A stretch of 64,000 nt of DNA from Amycolatopsis xylanica (GTDB lineage: Bacteria > Actinomycetota > Actinomycetes > Mycobacteriales > Pseudonocardiaceae). Below are positions 14,856-22,821 of the stretch, in pieces; positions within the stretch are counted from its first letter, which is position 1, and every line of letters begins with the position of its first letter. The notes beneath the pieces are model-generated. The model did no database searches. It saw nothing but the letters and a program-made list of their open reading frames with translations, and was not told where the DNA came from. Made by a program: the position numbers and the translations under genes. Where the stretch lies: the NCBI RefSeq assembly GCF_900107045.1, contig NZ_FNON01000006.1:310001-374000 (forward strand), written 5' to 3'.

Positions 14856-16405
14856 GCACTGGACTGCGCCCTGTTCGGCGTGCGCTGATCGGCGTCTCGG
14901 ACAAAGCCGGCCTGCTGGAGCTCGCGACCGGGCTGCACGCCGCGGGCGTCGAGATCGTCTCGACCGGCGGCACCGCGAAGGTCATCGCCGACGCGGGCGT
15001 GCCGGTCACCCCGGTCGAAGAGGTCACCGGGTTCCCCGAGTCGCTCGACGGCCGCGTGAAGACGCTGCACCCGCGCGTGCACGCCGGGCTGCTGGCCGAC
15101 ATGGACCGGCCGGAGCACGTCGAGCAGCTCAAGCAGCTCGACATCGCGCCGTTCGACCTGCTCGTGGTCAACCTGTACCCGTTCACCCAGACCGTCGCCT
15201 CGGGCGCGAGCCCTGAGGACTGCGTCGAGAACATCGACATCGGCGGCCCCGCGATGGTCCGCGCGGCCGCGAAGAACCACGGCTCGGTGGCCGTCGTCGT
15301 CGACCCGGCGCGCTACGAGTGGGTGCTCGACCGCGTGAAGAGCGGCGGCTTCGAACTCGCCGACCGCAAGCGGCTCGCGGCGCAGGCGTACGCGCACACC
15401 GCCGCGTACGACACGGCCGTCGCGTCCTGGTTCGCCAGCGCGTACGCGCCCGCCGACGACTCCGGCTTCCCCGACTTCCTCGGCGGGACCTGGGAGCGCG
15501 GCGACGTACTGCGCTACGGCGAGAACCCGCACCAGAAGGCCGCGCTGTACAAGAACATCCACGGCGGCCTCGCGCACGCGGAGCAGCTGCACGGCAAAGC
15601 CATGTCGTACAACAACTACGTCGACACCGACGCCGCACGCCGCGCCGCGTACGACTTCAGCGAGCCAGCGGTGGCGATCATCAAGCACGCCAACCCGTGC
15701 GGTATCGCGGTCGGCGCGGACATCGCCGAGGCGCACCGCAAGGCGCACGCCTGTGACCCGGTTTCGGCCTACGGCGGCGTGATCGCCACGAACCGGCCGG
15801 TGACGCTGGCCGCGGCCGAGCAGATCGCCGAGATCTTCACCGAGGTCGTGCTCGCGCCCGACTTCGACGCCGACGCGCTGGAAGTGTTGTCCCGCAAGAA
15901 GAACATCCGCCTGCTGAAGCTGGCGGACGCGGCGGGCCTCGGCATCGAGCTGCGGCCGATCTCCGGCGGTGTGCTGCTGCAGACCAGCGACCAGATCGAC
16001 GCGCCAGGGGACAGCCCGGCCAACTGGACGCTCGCCTGCGGCACGGCCGCCGACGAGAAGACGCTGGCCGACCTCGAGTTCGCGTGGCGCTCGGTGCGCG
16101 CGGTGAAGTCCAACGCGATCCTGCTCGCCGACGACGGCGCCACCGTCGGCGTCGGCATGGGCCAGGTCAACCGGGTCGACTCGTCGCGCCTCGCGGTGCA
16201 GCGCGCCGGTGACCGCGCCAAGGGCTCGGTCGCGGCCTCGGACGCGTTCTTCCCGTTCCCCGACGGTCTCGAGGTGCTCCTCGAAGCCGGCGTCCGCGCC
16301 GTCGTGCAGCCTGGTGGTTCGGTGCGCGACGATGTGGTGATCGCCGCGGCGGAGGCCGCCGGGGTGACCCTGTACCTGACCGGGACGCGTCACTTCGCGC
16401 ACTGA
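14852..16405 (+). CDS. purH: Bifunctional AICAR transformylase / IMP cyclohydrolase
   Basis: Catalyses the last two steps to IMP. The 517-residue protein has an N-terminal MGS-like cyclohydrolase domain (ALIGVSDKAGLLELATGL, VSTGGTAKVI, GRVKTLHPRVHAGLL) and a C-terminal transformylase domain with RYGENPHQKAALY, NANPCGIAVG-type KHANPCGIAVG, and SDAFFPFPDGLE. GTG at 14852 overlaps the purN stop as GTGA and follows AAGGACGAAAGG. The purN-purH pair continues the conserved Rv0951-Rv0957 order. Confidence 0.98.
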   Translation: MSTGLRPVRRALIGVSDKAGLLELATGLHAAGVEIVSTGGTAKVIADAGVPVTPVEEVTGFPESLDGRVKTLHPRVHAGLLADMDRPEHVEQLKQLDIAPFDLLVVNLYPFTQTVASGASPEDCVENIDIGGPAMVRAAAKNHGSVAVVVDPARYEWVLDRVKSGGFELADRKRLAAQAYAHTAAYDTAVASWFASAYAPADDSGFPDFLGGTWERGDVLRYGENPHQKAALYKNIHGGLAHAEQLHGKAMSYNNYVDTDAARRAAYDFSEPAVAIIKHANPCGIAVGADIAEAHRKAHACDPVSAYGGVIATNRPVTLAAAEQIAEIFTEVVLAPDFDADALEVLSRKKNIRLLKLADAAGLGIELRPISGGVLLQTSDQIDAPGDSPANWTLACGTAADEKTLADLEFAWRSVRAVKSNAILLADDGATVGVGMGQVNRVDSSRLAVQRAGDRAKGSVAASDAFFPFPDGLEVLLEAGVRAVVQPGGSVRDDVVIAAAEAAGVTLYLTGTRHFAH

Positions 16406-16425
16406 GATTCGAAACTGGGGGAACA

Positions 16426-17121
16426 GTGTCGTATCCGCCGCAGCAACAACCGGGCTGGGGTCCGCCTCAGCAGCAGCCCTGGCCCGGTTACGGCTACCAG
16501 CAGCAGCGTCCGCCCAAGAAGAAGCGGACGGGGCTGTGGATCTCGCTGTCCATTGTGTTCGTGCTGCTGGCGGCCGGCATTCCGCTGGGGCTGTTCGCCA
16601 AGGACTACTTCGCCTCGGTGGGTGTCGCGGCGAACTCGCCGTCGCCGCGCGGCGAATGCATGGTCAAGACCGAAGGGCTGCTGGAGCGGCTTTACACGCC
16701 CACGCCGACCGGGCCGTCCGAAGAGGCGTCCGTCGGCATTGGGGAGAACGCTGGCAAGCGCTACGGCTGCAGCTGGCGGCCGATGAAGAGCGAGCACATC
16801 CACGATCGCCAGCTGTCGGTCATCGTGTTCAAGTACCCCAGGCCGGAACTGGCGCAGGGTGACTTCAAGCTCAAGGTGAGCCCGTACAAGAAGCAGCTGA
16901 CGATTCCCGGGATCGGCGACGACTCGATCCTGGAATCACTCGACACCGACAGTTCGTTCAGCGGCGCCGAGCTGATGTTCGTTCGTGGCACGTACTACGT
17001 CGACATCATCTACAAGGGCTGGGACAAGACGTTCTTCAGCACCGAGCCGATCCCCTCGGACGAGTCGGTGGCCGCGGTGAAGGATGTCGCGAACGATCTG
17101 CTGATCGAACGCGTCAGGTGA
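16426..17121 (+). CDS. Membrane-anchored protein, DUF3558-like, paralog of 17114-17743
   Basis: A 231-residue protein with a Pro/Gln/Tyr-rich cytoplasmic N-terminus (to about 30), KKKR, one transmembrane segment (about 36-58) and an extracellular domain with two cysteines (ECMVK ... YGCSW) that could form a disulfide. Late motifs IPGIGDDSI and YVDIIYKGWDKTFF match those of the opposite-strand neighbour (LPGLGDQAM and SVGYAGFDKGFF). The two genes converge and overlap by eight bases, so they look like an inverted duplication. No enzymatic signature; the function is unknown. GTG start 20 bp after purH. Confidence 0.8.
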   Translation: MSYPPQQQPGWGPPQQQPWPGYGYQQQRPPKKKRTGLWISLSIVFVLLAAGIPLGLFAKDYFASVGVAANSPSPRGECMVKTEGLLERLYTPTPTGPSEEASVGIGENAGKRYGCSWRPMKSEHIHDRQLSVIVFKYPRPELAQGDFKLKVSPYKKQLTIPGIGDDSILESLDTDSSFSGAELMFVRGTYYVDIIYKGWDKTFFSTEPIPSDESVAAVKDVANDLLIERVR

Positions 17122-17743
17122 GCTTGGCGAGCAGCTCCTTGGTCAGGTCGGTGGCGGCGCGGATGGCGTCGGCCTCGTCGCACCCGGACTTGCCGAAGAA
17201 GCCCTTGTCGAAGCCCGCGTAGCCGACGGACGCGGTGGAGTTACCCGCCCTGACGATGATCTGCGCGCGGGTGGTGTCGCCGCCGTCGACCGAGATCATC
17301 GCCTGGTCGCCGAGGCCGGGAAGCGGCTTCGACCGGCTGGCGTACCCCCTGGTCAGCTCGGCCCAGTGCTCGTCCGCCTTCGCGGGCGTTGGCGAGTGGC
17401 GCGCGGAGACGTAGAAGTTGCGGTCACGGTTGTCGGCGGTGCCCTGCAACGTGAAGTAGGTGCATTCGACGAAGCGGGTGCCGTCGCTGCCCATGCCGTC
17501 GGTGCCTCGGGCGGCGTTGGTGGCGTCGATCCGCTGAAGCAGGGCCGGAGTGAACGCACAGGCGCCTTCCACCGGCGCGTTCGCCGCCGGCACGCCGCCC
17601 GGGATGTTGAGATCGATCAGCCGCCACGTCACGACCCCGGCGGCCAGCAGCGTCACGAAGGACGCGCCGATGATCGCGAAGACCAGGCCGACGCGGCTTT
17701 TGCGGCGCGGCGGGTAGTAGTACGGCTGCCCGTATTGCTGCAT
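17114..17743 (-). CDS. Membrane-anchored protein, paralog of 16426-17121
   Basis: A 209-residue protein with the same plan: Tyr/Pro/Arg-rich N-terminus (QQYGQPYYYPPRRKSR), one transmembrane segment (about 17-38), and an extracellular domain with cysteines in GACAFTP and VECTYF plus a third in KSGCDEAD. It shares LPGLGDQAM and GYAGFDKGFFGK with its convergent neighbour. ATG at 17743 is chosen over far-upstream frames that are antisense to the P450 gene. It diverges from the P450 gene across a 45-bp gap, so the two must share a promoter region. Confidence 0.78.
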   Translation of the reverse strand: MQQYGQPYYYPPRRKSRVGLVFAIIGASFVTLLAAGVVTWRLIDLNIPGGVPAANAPVEGACAFTPALLQRIDATNAARGTDGMGSDGTRFVECTYFTLQGTADNRDRNFYVSARHSPTPAKADEHWAELTRGYASRSKPLPGLGDQAMISVDGGDTTRAQIIVRAGNSTASVGYAGFDKGFFGKSGCDEADAIRAATDLTKELLAKLT

Positions 17744-17788
17744 GTTCGTGCCCCCATTCTGCTGCCGCAGTATGGCATTGTCGCTGGT

Positions 17789-18961
17789 ATGAAGGCGCTC
17801 GAAAGAGCCAAAAGCGCGGTGCGGCTGATCCGGGATCCGTTCACCGGTTACCCGGAGCTGTACCGCCGATTCGGGCCGGTCAGCGAGATCGGGCCGTATG
17901 TGAACCTGCTCGGACCGGAGGCGAACAAGTTCGTCTTCGCCAACGCCGAGCTGTTCAGCTGGCGTGGCGCGTTCGAGCCGCTCATCCCGGTCGACGGCGA
18001 GACGGCGCTGATCGTCAGCGACGGCGAGGACCACCAGCGCAGGCGACGGCTCGTCACGCCCGCCTTCAGCCGCGCGCGGATCGCCGGCTACGAGAAGACG
18101 ATGGCCGCGCACGCCGATCGGGTGATCGACACCTGGCGCCCGGGTTCGGTCGTCGACGTCTACCCCGAGTTCCGGACCGCGATCCGGCGCGCCACGATCG
18201 AGGTCCTGTTCGGACCGGTGCTCGCGGCCGACGAACCGGCGCTCGGCCGCGACCTCCAGATCGCGCTCGACCTGCTCGACCAGAGCCCGCTTCTGCAGCA
18301 GGCGCAACGGTTCCTGCCGTCGTACCGGCGAGCCGTCGCGGCCCGCGCGCGCGTCGAGGCGAAGGTGCGGGCGGAGATGGCGCGCGACCGTTCGAGCGAC
18401 GACGTGCTCGGCGCGCTGCTGGGTTCCGGACTGTCCGATGTGGAGATCGTCGATCAGGTGATCTCGCTGATCGCGGCCGGGTACGAGACAACGAGCGCGG
18501 CGATGGCGTGGGCGGTGCGCGCGTCGCTGATGCATCCAGGTGAGTCCTCTTTGGACGATCTGGTGTCGGAGACGTTGCGGCTGTATCCGCCCGCGGTGAT
18601 CAGCCTGCGCAAGACCGTGCGGGAGTTCACTTACGAGGGACATCGCGTGCGTGCCGGGCGATTCGTGGTTTACAGCCCGTTCGTGACGCATCGGCTCGAA
18701 GAGGTCTGGCCGGATCCGCTGCGCTTCGACCCGAGCCGCTGGGAGACGCGGAAACCGGGGCCGCACGAGTACCTGCCGTTCGGCGGTGGCCCGCATCGGT
18801 GCGTCGGCTCGCATTTCGCTCTCACAGAGCTGCGGGCGATGCTCGCGCGGCTGCGGCTGCGTACTTCGCTGGAGTTGCTGGACGACGCGTTCAAGCCGAC
18901 CTCGCTGGCCGCGATGCGGCCCCGCGACGGCGTGCGCGTGCGGGTGCTCGCGGTCAGCTGA
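17789..18961 (+). CDS. Cytochrome P450
   Basis: A 390-residue heme monooxygenase. The oxygen-activating I-helix reads AGYETTSAAM, the ExxR is ETLRLYPP, and the heme ligand is Cys338 in FGGGPHRCVG. The N-terminus lacks a membrane anchor, as usual for bacterial class I enzymes that need separate ferredoxin partners; none is encoded nearby. The YPELYRRFGPV opening and the ExxR context look more like CYP102/CYP4-type fatty-acid or xenobiotic P450s than macrolide-tailoring ones, but the substrate cannot be assigned. The stop overlaps the convergent DUF4291 gene by eight bases. Confidence 0.95.
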   Translation: MKALERAKSAVRLIRDPFTGYPELYRRFGPVSEIGPYVNLLGPEANKFVFANAELFSWRGAFEPLIPVDGETALIVSDGEDHQRRRRLVTPAFSRARIAGYEKTMAAHADRVIDTWRPGSVVDVYPEFRTAIRRATIEVLFGPVLAADEPALGRDLQIALDLLDQSPLLQQAQRFLPSYRRAVAARARVEAKVRAEMARDRSSDDVLGALLGSGLSDVEIVDQVISLIAAGYETTSAAMAWAVRASLMHPGESSLDDLVSETLRLYPPAVISLRKTVREFTYEGHRVRAGRFVVYSPFVTHRLEEVWPDPLRFDPSRWETRKPGPHEYLPFGGGPHRCVGSHFALTELRAMLARLRLRTSLELLDDAFKPTSLAAMRPRDGVRVRVLAVS

Positions 18962-19547
18962 TCAGGTGCGCGATCAGGTCTTCCTGGTGGTCGTAGGGGA
19001 CTTCTTCGGGCAGTAGCGCGGCGGCGGCGTCGAGGTCGCCGGCGCGGACGAGCGCGTGGATCTCGTGGGCGAGCGGGGTCACGTCGGTGATGGCGACCGT
19101 CCACTCGTCGGCGTAGCGGCGCGCGGCCTCGCCGGAAAGGCCCAGCTGCAGCGAGCGGAAGTCACGCGGCCCGAGCCGGAGCGTGCGCTCGGGGTCCCAT
19201 TGGACGCGCGCGGGTGCTTGCCGGAGCCGGCGTTTCCAGGTGGCGGCGTCGGTGTGCAGTGCCCGGTCGTAGTGGGACAGGCAGGCATTGCGCAGTGCCC
19301 ATTCGAAGCCCTCGCGGGTGATTTCGACGGCGAGCACGGTCTCCTGGCCTTCCTTGGTGCCCCAGCCGCAGCGGTACATCATCCAGAGGAACGACGGCTT
19401 GATCCAGGTCATCCGGTCGCGCTTCCACTCCGGCGGGAAGCGGTTGTCGCGCGCCGCGGGCAGGCCGAGGTGCGGGCCGTACGCCTGGTAGACGGTGACC
19501 GTGGTGGCCGTCTGCTTCGCGCGGATCTGATATTTCGGGTTTTCCAT
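18954..19547 (-). CDS. DUF4291 family protein
   Basis: A 197-residue protein with family hallmarks: VTVYQAYGPHLGLPAARDNRFPPEWKRDRMTWIKPSFLWMMYRCGWG near the N-terminus, then EITREGFEWALRNA and VQWDPERTLRLGPRDFRSLQLGL. The function is unknown. No signal peptide or membrane segment is present. ATG at 19547 gives the usual family length. It is convergent with the P450 and divergent from the HTH gene at 19639. Confidence 0.88.
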   Translation of the reverse strand: MENPKYQIRAKQTATTVTVYQAYGPHLGLPAARDNRFPPEWKRDRMTWIKPSFLWMMYRCGWGTKEGQETVLAVEITREGFEWALRNACLSHYDRALHTDAATWKRRLRQAPARVQWDPERTLRLGPRDFRSLQLGLSGEAARRYADEWTVAITDVTPLAHEIHALVRAGDLDAAAALLPEEVPYDHQEDLIAHLIS

Positions 19548-19593
19548 GGCGCTCAGCTTGACGGGGATCGAGTGTCACGCGCCACTGAATTTA

Positions 19594-19635
19594 CCTCAAG
19601 ACTCCCTATCTTCCGGAAGATAGGGTACTTTGAGG
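19594..19635 (+). promoter_or_regulatory. Long palindromic operator before the HTH regulator
   Basis: A perfect 22-bp palindrome (19604-19625; half-site CCCTATCTTCC) sits inside a second inverted repeat CCTCAA (19594-19599) / TTGAGG (19630-19635). The outer arm ends three bases before the ATG of the regulator gene, so the site overlaps the start of the transcript and is probably autoregulatory. Confidence 0.7.
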
Positions 19636-19638
19636 AAT

Positions 19639-20067
19639 ATGGATCAGGAGTTGTACTCGGTTGAGCAGGTCGCCGATCGGCTCGGCCTGCATGTGCGCAC
19701 GGTGCGCAACTACGTGCGCGACGGTCGGCTCAAGGCCGTGCGCATCGGCAAGCAGTACCGGATCGCCCGTGAGGATCTCGAGGCGCTGACCGGCGGGGTC
19801 GTCCCGGCGACGCCGCGTGAGTCGGCCGTCCGGAGCCGCCGGGTCGAGGTGACGACGATCGTCCAGGTCGACGCGATCGACCGGGATGGCGCGAGCCGGG
19901 TGGTGCTCGGGCTCAACGCGTCGCTGCAGGGGCGTGAGCCGGGTGGGCCGCCGGTGCGCATCGAGTCCGCCTATGACGAAGAGCGCGCGAGTTTGAAGGT
20001 GATCGTGCTGGCCAGTCCGCTCGACACCGCGAAGTTGCTGGAAATAGCCGACATGCTGATGGGGTGA
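19639..20067 (+). CDS. BldC/MerR-like winged-helix DNA-binding protein
   Basis: A 142-residue protein. Residues about 4-50 (YSVEQVADRLGLHVRTVRNYVRDGRLKAVRIGKQYRIAREDLEAL) form a helix-turn-helix_17/excisionase-type DNA-binding domain. The rest (VEVTTIVQVDAID ... LKVIVLASPLDTAKLLEIADMLM) is a small alpha-beta domain of unknown role. A perfect palindrome overlaps its promoter. It is followed three bases later by an alpha/beta hydrolase gene, which overlaps a DUF4180 gene: a tight three-gene operon. ATG at 19639 was chosen because the TTG at 19630 lies in the palindrome arm. Confidence 0.85.
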   Translation: MDQELYSVEQVADRLGLHVRTVRNYVRDGRLKAVRIGKQYRIAREDLEALTGGVVPATPRESAVRSRRVEVTTIVQVDAIDRDGASRVVLGLNASLQGREPGGPPVRIESAYDEERASLKVIVLASPLDTAKLLEIADMLMG

Positions 20068-20070
20068 GCG

Positions 20071-20910
20071 ATGAACATCTACAAGAGCGAGGCGGGCCGC
20101 CTGCTGCTCGAAGGCAAGTACCGCGAGGCGCTGAAGTCCTGGCCGGTCGAGCACGAGACGCTGACCGTCCCGACGCGCGAGGGTGACACCTTCGTCGTCG
20201 CGAGTGGCCCGGCGGGCGCGCCGCCGGTCGTGGCGCTGCACGGTTCGATGGCGAACACGGTGCGGTGGCTGGGTTCGGTGAGCGAATGGACGCGGGACCA
20301 TCGTGTCTATGCCGTCGACATCATCGGCGAGCCTGGGCTGAGCGCGCCTTCGCGGCCACCGATGGACTCCGATGCGTATGCGCTCTGGCTCTCGGATGTG
20401 GTGCGGGAGCTGGGAATCGAGCGTGCGGCGGTGGTCGGGGAGTCGCTCGGCGGCTGGATGGCGCTCGACTTCGCGACCCGGCGGCCGGAGCAGGTGACGA
20501 GCCTGGTCTTGCTGACCCCCGGCGGGGTCGGACGGCAGAAGATGGCGGTGTTGTTCAAGGCGTTGTTCTGGCGGATGTTCGGTGAGTGGGGGCAGCGGCG
20601 TGCGCTGTCGACCGCGATCGGCACCGAGCTGGACCCGGTGGCGGCGAGCTACGTCTTGGCCATCTCGAAGAACTTCAACCCGCGGAAGAAGCCGCTGCCG
20701 GTGTTCCCGGACGAGGCGTTGCGCGGCCTGAAGATGCCGATGCTGGTCGTGGTCGGCGCCAGGGACGAGATGCTCGACACCACGCAGACGGCTTTGCGGC
20801 TGGGCGCGGCCGTGCCGCACGCGCGGATCGAGGTGCTGCCGTCTGCCGGGCACCTGCTGCCGGACCAGACGAAGGTGATCAGCGAGTTCTTGGCGGCCGT
20901 CGATGCTTGA
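20071..20910 (+). CDS. Alpha/beta-fold hydrolase
   Basis: A 279-residue hydrolase with the expected order: oxyanion region VVALHGSMANTVRW, nucleophile elbow GESLGG with Ser125, an acidic residue in VVVGARDEMLD and the catalytic His in PSAGHLLPDQ. It belongs to the esterase/epoxide-hydrolase-like group; the substrate is unknown. It sits in an operon between the HTH regulator and DUF4180 and overlaps the latter by eight bases. Confidence 0.92.
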   Translation: MNIYKSEAGRLLLEGKYREALKSWPVEHETLTVPTREGDTFVVASGPAGAPPVVALHGSMANTVRWLGSVSEWTRDHRVYAVDIIGEPGLSAPSRPPMDSDAYALWLSDVVRELGIERAAVVGESLGGWMALDFATRRPEQVTSLVLLTPGGVGRQKMAVLFKALFWRMFGEWGQRRALSTAIGTELDPVAASYVLAISKNFNPRKKPLPVFPDEALRGLKMPMLVVVGARDEMLDTTQTALRLGAAVPHARIEVLPSAGHLLPDQTKVISEFLAAVDA

Positions 20911-21241
20911 GGTCGCTGCCGAGGGGCCGGTGCTCGGGTCCTATCGCGACGCCGTGGATCTGGTCGGCGAGGCGTTGAGCGCGGACACGAACGTGGTCGT
21001 CATCCCGGTCTCGCGGCTGGACGCCGAGTTCTTCCGGCTGGAGACGCGGATCGCGGGCGAGTTCCTGCAGAAGCTGCTCGACTACCGGCTGCGCGTGGTC
21101 ATCGTCGGGGACATCTCGGAGCACCTGGCGGCTTCGGACGCGCTGCGGGCTTTCGTCTACGAGTCGAACAAGGGGCGTCAGGTGCGGTTCACCTCCTCCT
21201 TTGAGACTTTGGAGCAGGATTGGCTGGCGGACGCACACTAA
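20903..21241 (+). CDS. DUF4180 family protein
   Basis: A 112-residue protein with alternating beta/alpha pattern: NVVVIPVSRLDAEFFRLETRIAGEFLQKLLDYRLRVVIVGDIS is typical of DUF4180, with a trailing FVYESNKGRQVRF. The fold pattern recalls STAS-like or DUF4325 domains, which act in signalling, but that link is an inference. The ATG lies inside the end of the hydrolase gene, indicating translational coupling. Confidence 0.85.
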   Translation: MLEVAAEGPVLGSYRDAVDLVGEALSADTNVVVIPVSRLDAEFFRLETRIAGEFLQKLLDYRLRVVIVGDISEHLAASDALRAFVYESNKGRQVRFTSSFETLEQDWLADAH

Positions 21242-21243
21242 GT

Positions 21244-21273
21244 CTCAATCGAGTGTTCAAAGATACGATTGAG
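21244..21273 (+). promoter_or_regulatory. Inverted repeat at the esterase promoter
   Basis: CTCAATCG (21244-21251) and CGATTGAG (21266-21273) flank a 14-bp spacer and end four bases before the ATG. A -10-like TACGAT overlaps the right arm. The heptamer AGTCTCA occurs at both ends. It is likely an operator. Confidence 0.5.
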
Positions 21274-21277
21274 TCTC

Positions 21278-22408
21278 ATGAGTCAGGACATTCGAGACTT
21301 CGTAACCCCGTCATGTGAGCTGCTGGCGTTCGGTGAGCCGACGCATCAAGGGGCCGCCTTCCGGCGGCTTCGCAACGAGCTGTTCGCCCAGCTCGCGGAC
21401 CACGGCTTCCGGTCGATCGCGCTGGAGACCGACCGCGTGGCCGCGTACCTCGTGGACGACTACGTCCGAGAGGGCATCGGATCCCTCGACAAGGTGATGA
21501 GCGAAGGCTTTTCGCACAACTTCGGTGAGCTGGAAGACAATCGGCTCTTGGTCGCTTGGATGCGCGAGTACAACGAGGGGCGCCCGGCGGAAGAACGCTT
21601 GGCGTTCCACGGTTTCGACGCCGCGACGGAGAATTTCAGCGCGCCCAGCCCGCTCGGTTATCTCGAATACGCCCGTGACTACCTGGGGCTCGACGTCGAC
21701 TTCGCGGGCCTCGCGGGCGACGACGAGCAGTGGAGCCGCACCGAAGCGATCATGGACCCGGCCATGTCGATCGGCGACACCGTGCCTGCCCGCGAACTCC
21801 GGGTGCTCGCCGACGACATGCTCACCACGCTCTACTGGCGCGGCCCTGAACTGATCGAAACGACTTCCCGCGCGGAGTGGTTCAGGGCCGAGGCGCACCT
21901 CACCACCGGTCTCGATCTGCTGCGCTATCACAAGCAGGCGGCGGCGAAACTCGAAGTCAACGCCCGGGTGTCACGGCTGATGGCGACCCGTGACGCGTTC
22001 ATGGCCCAGAACCTGTTCGCCATCAGGCGGGCCGAGACGGGCAGGGGCACGACCTTCGTCTTCGCGAACAACGCGCACCTGCAACGAAATCTCGGCCGCT
22101 GGGCGTTGGGCGGCCGGGACTTCACGTGGGCGCCCGCCGGTTCGATCGTGAGTTCGCTGGTGGGCGGGCAGTACGTCGTCGTGCTCGGAAGCCTGGGACG
22201 GAACGCCGATATCGGGTTGGGTGAGCCTGAGGCGGACACCTTCGAGGGTGCGCTTCAACGCGATATCAAGACCTGGGCCCTGGTGCGGCCTGAGGTTTCC
22301 GGCCGCAAGCGGACCGATATCGAGGCACGCCAAGGGTATTTCCCGCTCGAGCAGGAGACGATCGACGGAGCTGACGCGTTGCTGCACATCAACGACGGCT
22401 CGGCATAA
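21278..22408 (+). CDS. Erythromycin esterase-like protein
   Basis: A 376-residue member of the EreA/succinoglycan-biosynthesis family, whose best-known members open macrolactone rings. It has AFGEPTHQGAAFRRLRNELF at the N-terminus, IALETD, HGFDAATENFSAP, a central helical region, and late FVFANNAHLQRN and DALLHIN. The usual His-x-x-Glu of GEPTHGxxE reads HQGAAF here, so the canonical first glutamate is shifted or lost and activity on macrolides is uncertain. ATG at 21278 follows directly after an inverted repeat. It is a single gene with its own promoter. Confidence 0.88.
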   Translation: MSQDIRDFVTPSCELLAFGEPTHQGAAFRRLRNELFAQLADHGFRSIALETDRVAAYLVDDYVREGIGSLDKVMSEGFSHNFGELEDNRLLVAWMREYNEGRPAEERLAFHGFDAATENFSAPSPLGYLEYARDYLGLDVDFAGLAGDDEQWSRTEAIMDPAMSIGDTVPARELRVLADDMLTTLYWRGPELIETTSRAEWFRAEAHLTTGLDLLRYHKQAAAKLEVNARVSRLMATRDAFMAQNLFAIRRAETGRGTTFVFANNAHLQRNLGRWALGGRDFTWAPAGSIVSSLVGGQYVVVLGSLGRNADIGLGEPEADTFEGALQRDIKTWALVRPEVSGRKRTDIEARQGYFPLEQETIDGADALLHINDGSA

Positions 22409-22416
22409 GAAAAGGA

Positions 22417-22451
22417 GTCGTGAGTGTTGCGGCCGGTTAGAACCGGCCGCA
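22417..22451. repeat. Family A palindrome, left half
   Basis: GTCGTGAGTG followed by core TGCGGCCGGTT-AG-AACCGGCCGCA. The right outer arm CACTCACGA is not here but appears about 335 bp downstream at 22786-22819, as if the element had been split by the sequence between. Confidence 0.75.
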
Positions 22452-22785
22452 TTTGGTGATCTACGCGGGTCGTGCTCGTCGGGATCCGCACGAACGGGGC
22501 TTTTGTCGCGCTCACGGTGACAAAAGTCCCGTTCGTAACATGCGCGGCGAGGGCCAGGCTGCCGGAGTTTGTGCTGGAGGTGACAAGGGTGGCCCTTGTC
22601 ACCTCCAGTGTGGCAAGGGCGACCCTTGTTTCGCCAGCGAAACCGGCAAAAGGTACATCGTGGGGCGTATTTCGGCTTGTGAGGTGTGATCGGGTGTGCG
22701 AGGGGAAGGTTTGCTGCATCTAACGCAGCAAACCTTCCCCTCGCACCAGGTAGCGCCGCGAATTCCGCCGTAGGTGACTAAATAC
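22452..22785. repeat. Composite intergenic block with inverted elements B and C and a 22-bp hairpin
   Basis: Element B (22480-22539) matches 4485-4543 in inverted orientation, including the flanking CGGGATCCGCACGAACG. Element C (22575-22629) has the GACAAGGG/CCCTTGTC units seen at 4395-4444. At 22696-22746 a perfect 22-bp stem (GTGCGAGGGGAAGG...) has the loop ATCTAAC, the same loop as the hairpin at 37842. No credible gene lies in 22409-22821. Confidence 0.75.
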
Positions 22786-22819
22786 GGGTCGGCCAGAACC
22801 GGCCGGAACACTCACGAGG
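22786..22819. repeat. Family A palindrome, right half
   Basis: GGGTCGGCC-AG-AACCGGCC-GGAACACTCACGAGG, complementary in plan to the left half at 22417. It lies immediately after the end of the HAF-repeat gene (minus strand). Confidence 0.7.
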
Positions 22820-22821
22820 TC

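Noticed and set aside
14330..16402. Very long minus-strand frame opposite purN-purH
   Set aside because: Arg/Val/Asp/His-rich shadow of conserved genes, common in GC-rich DNA.
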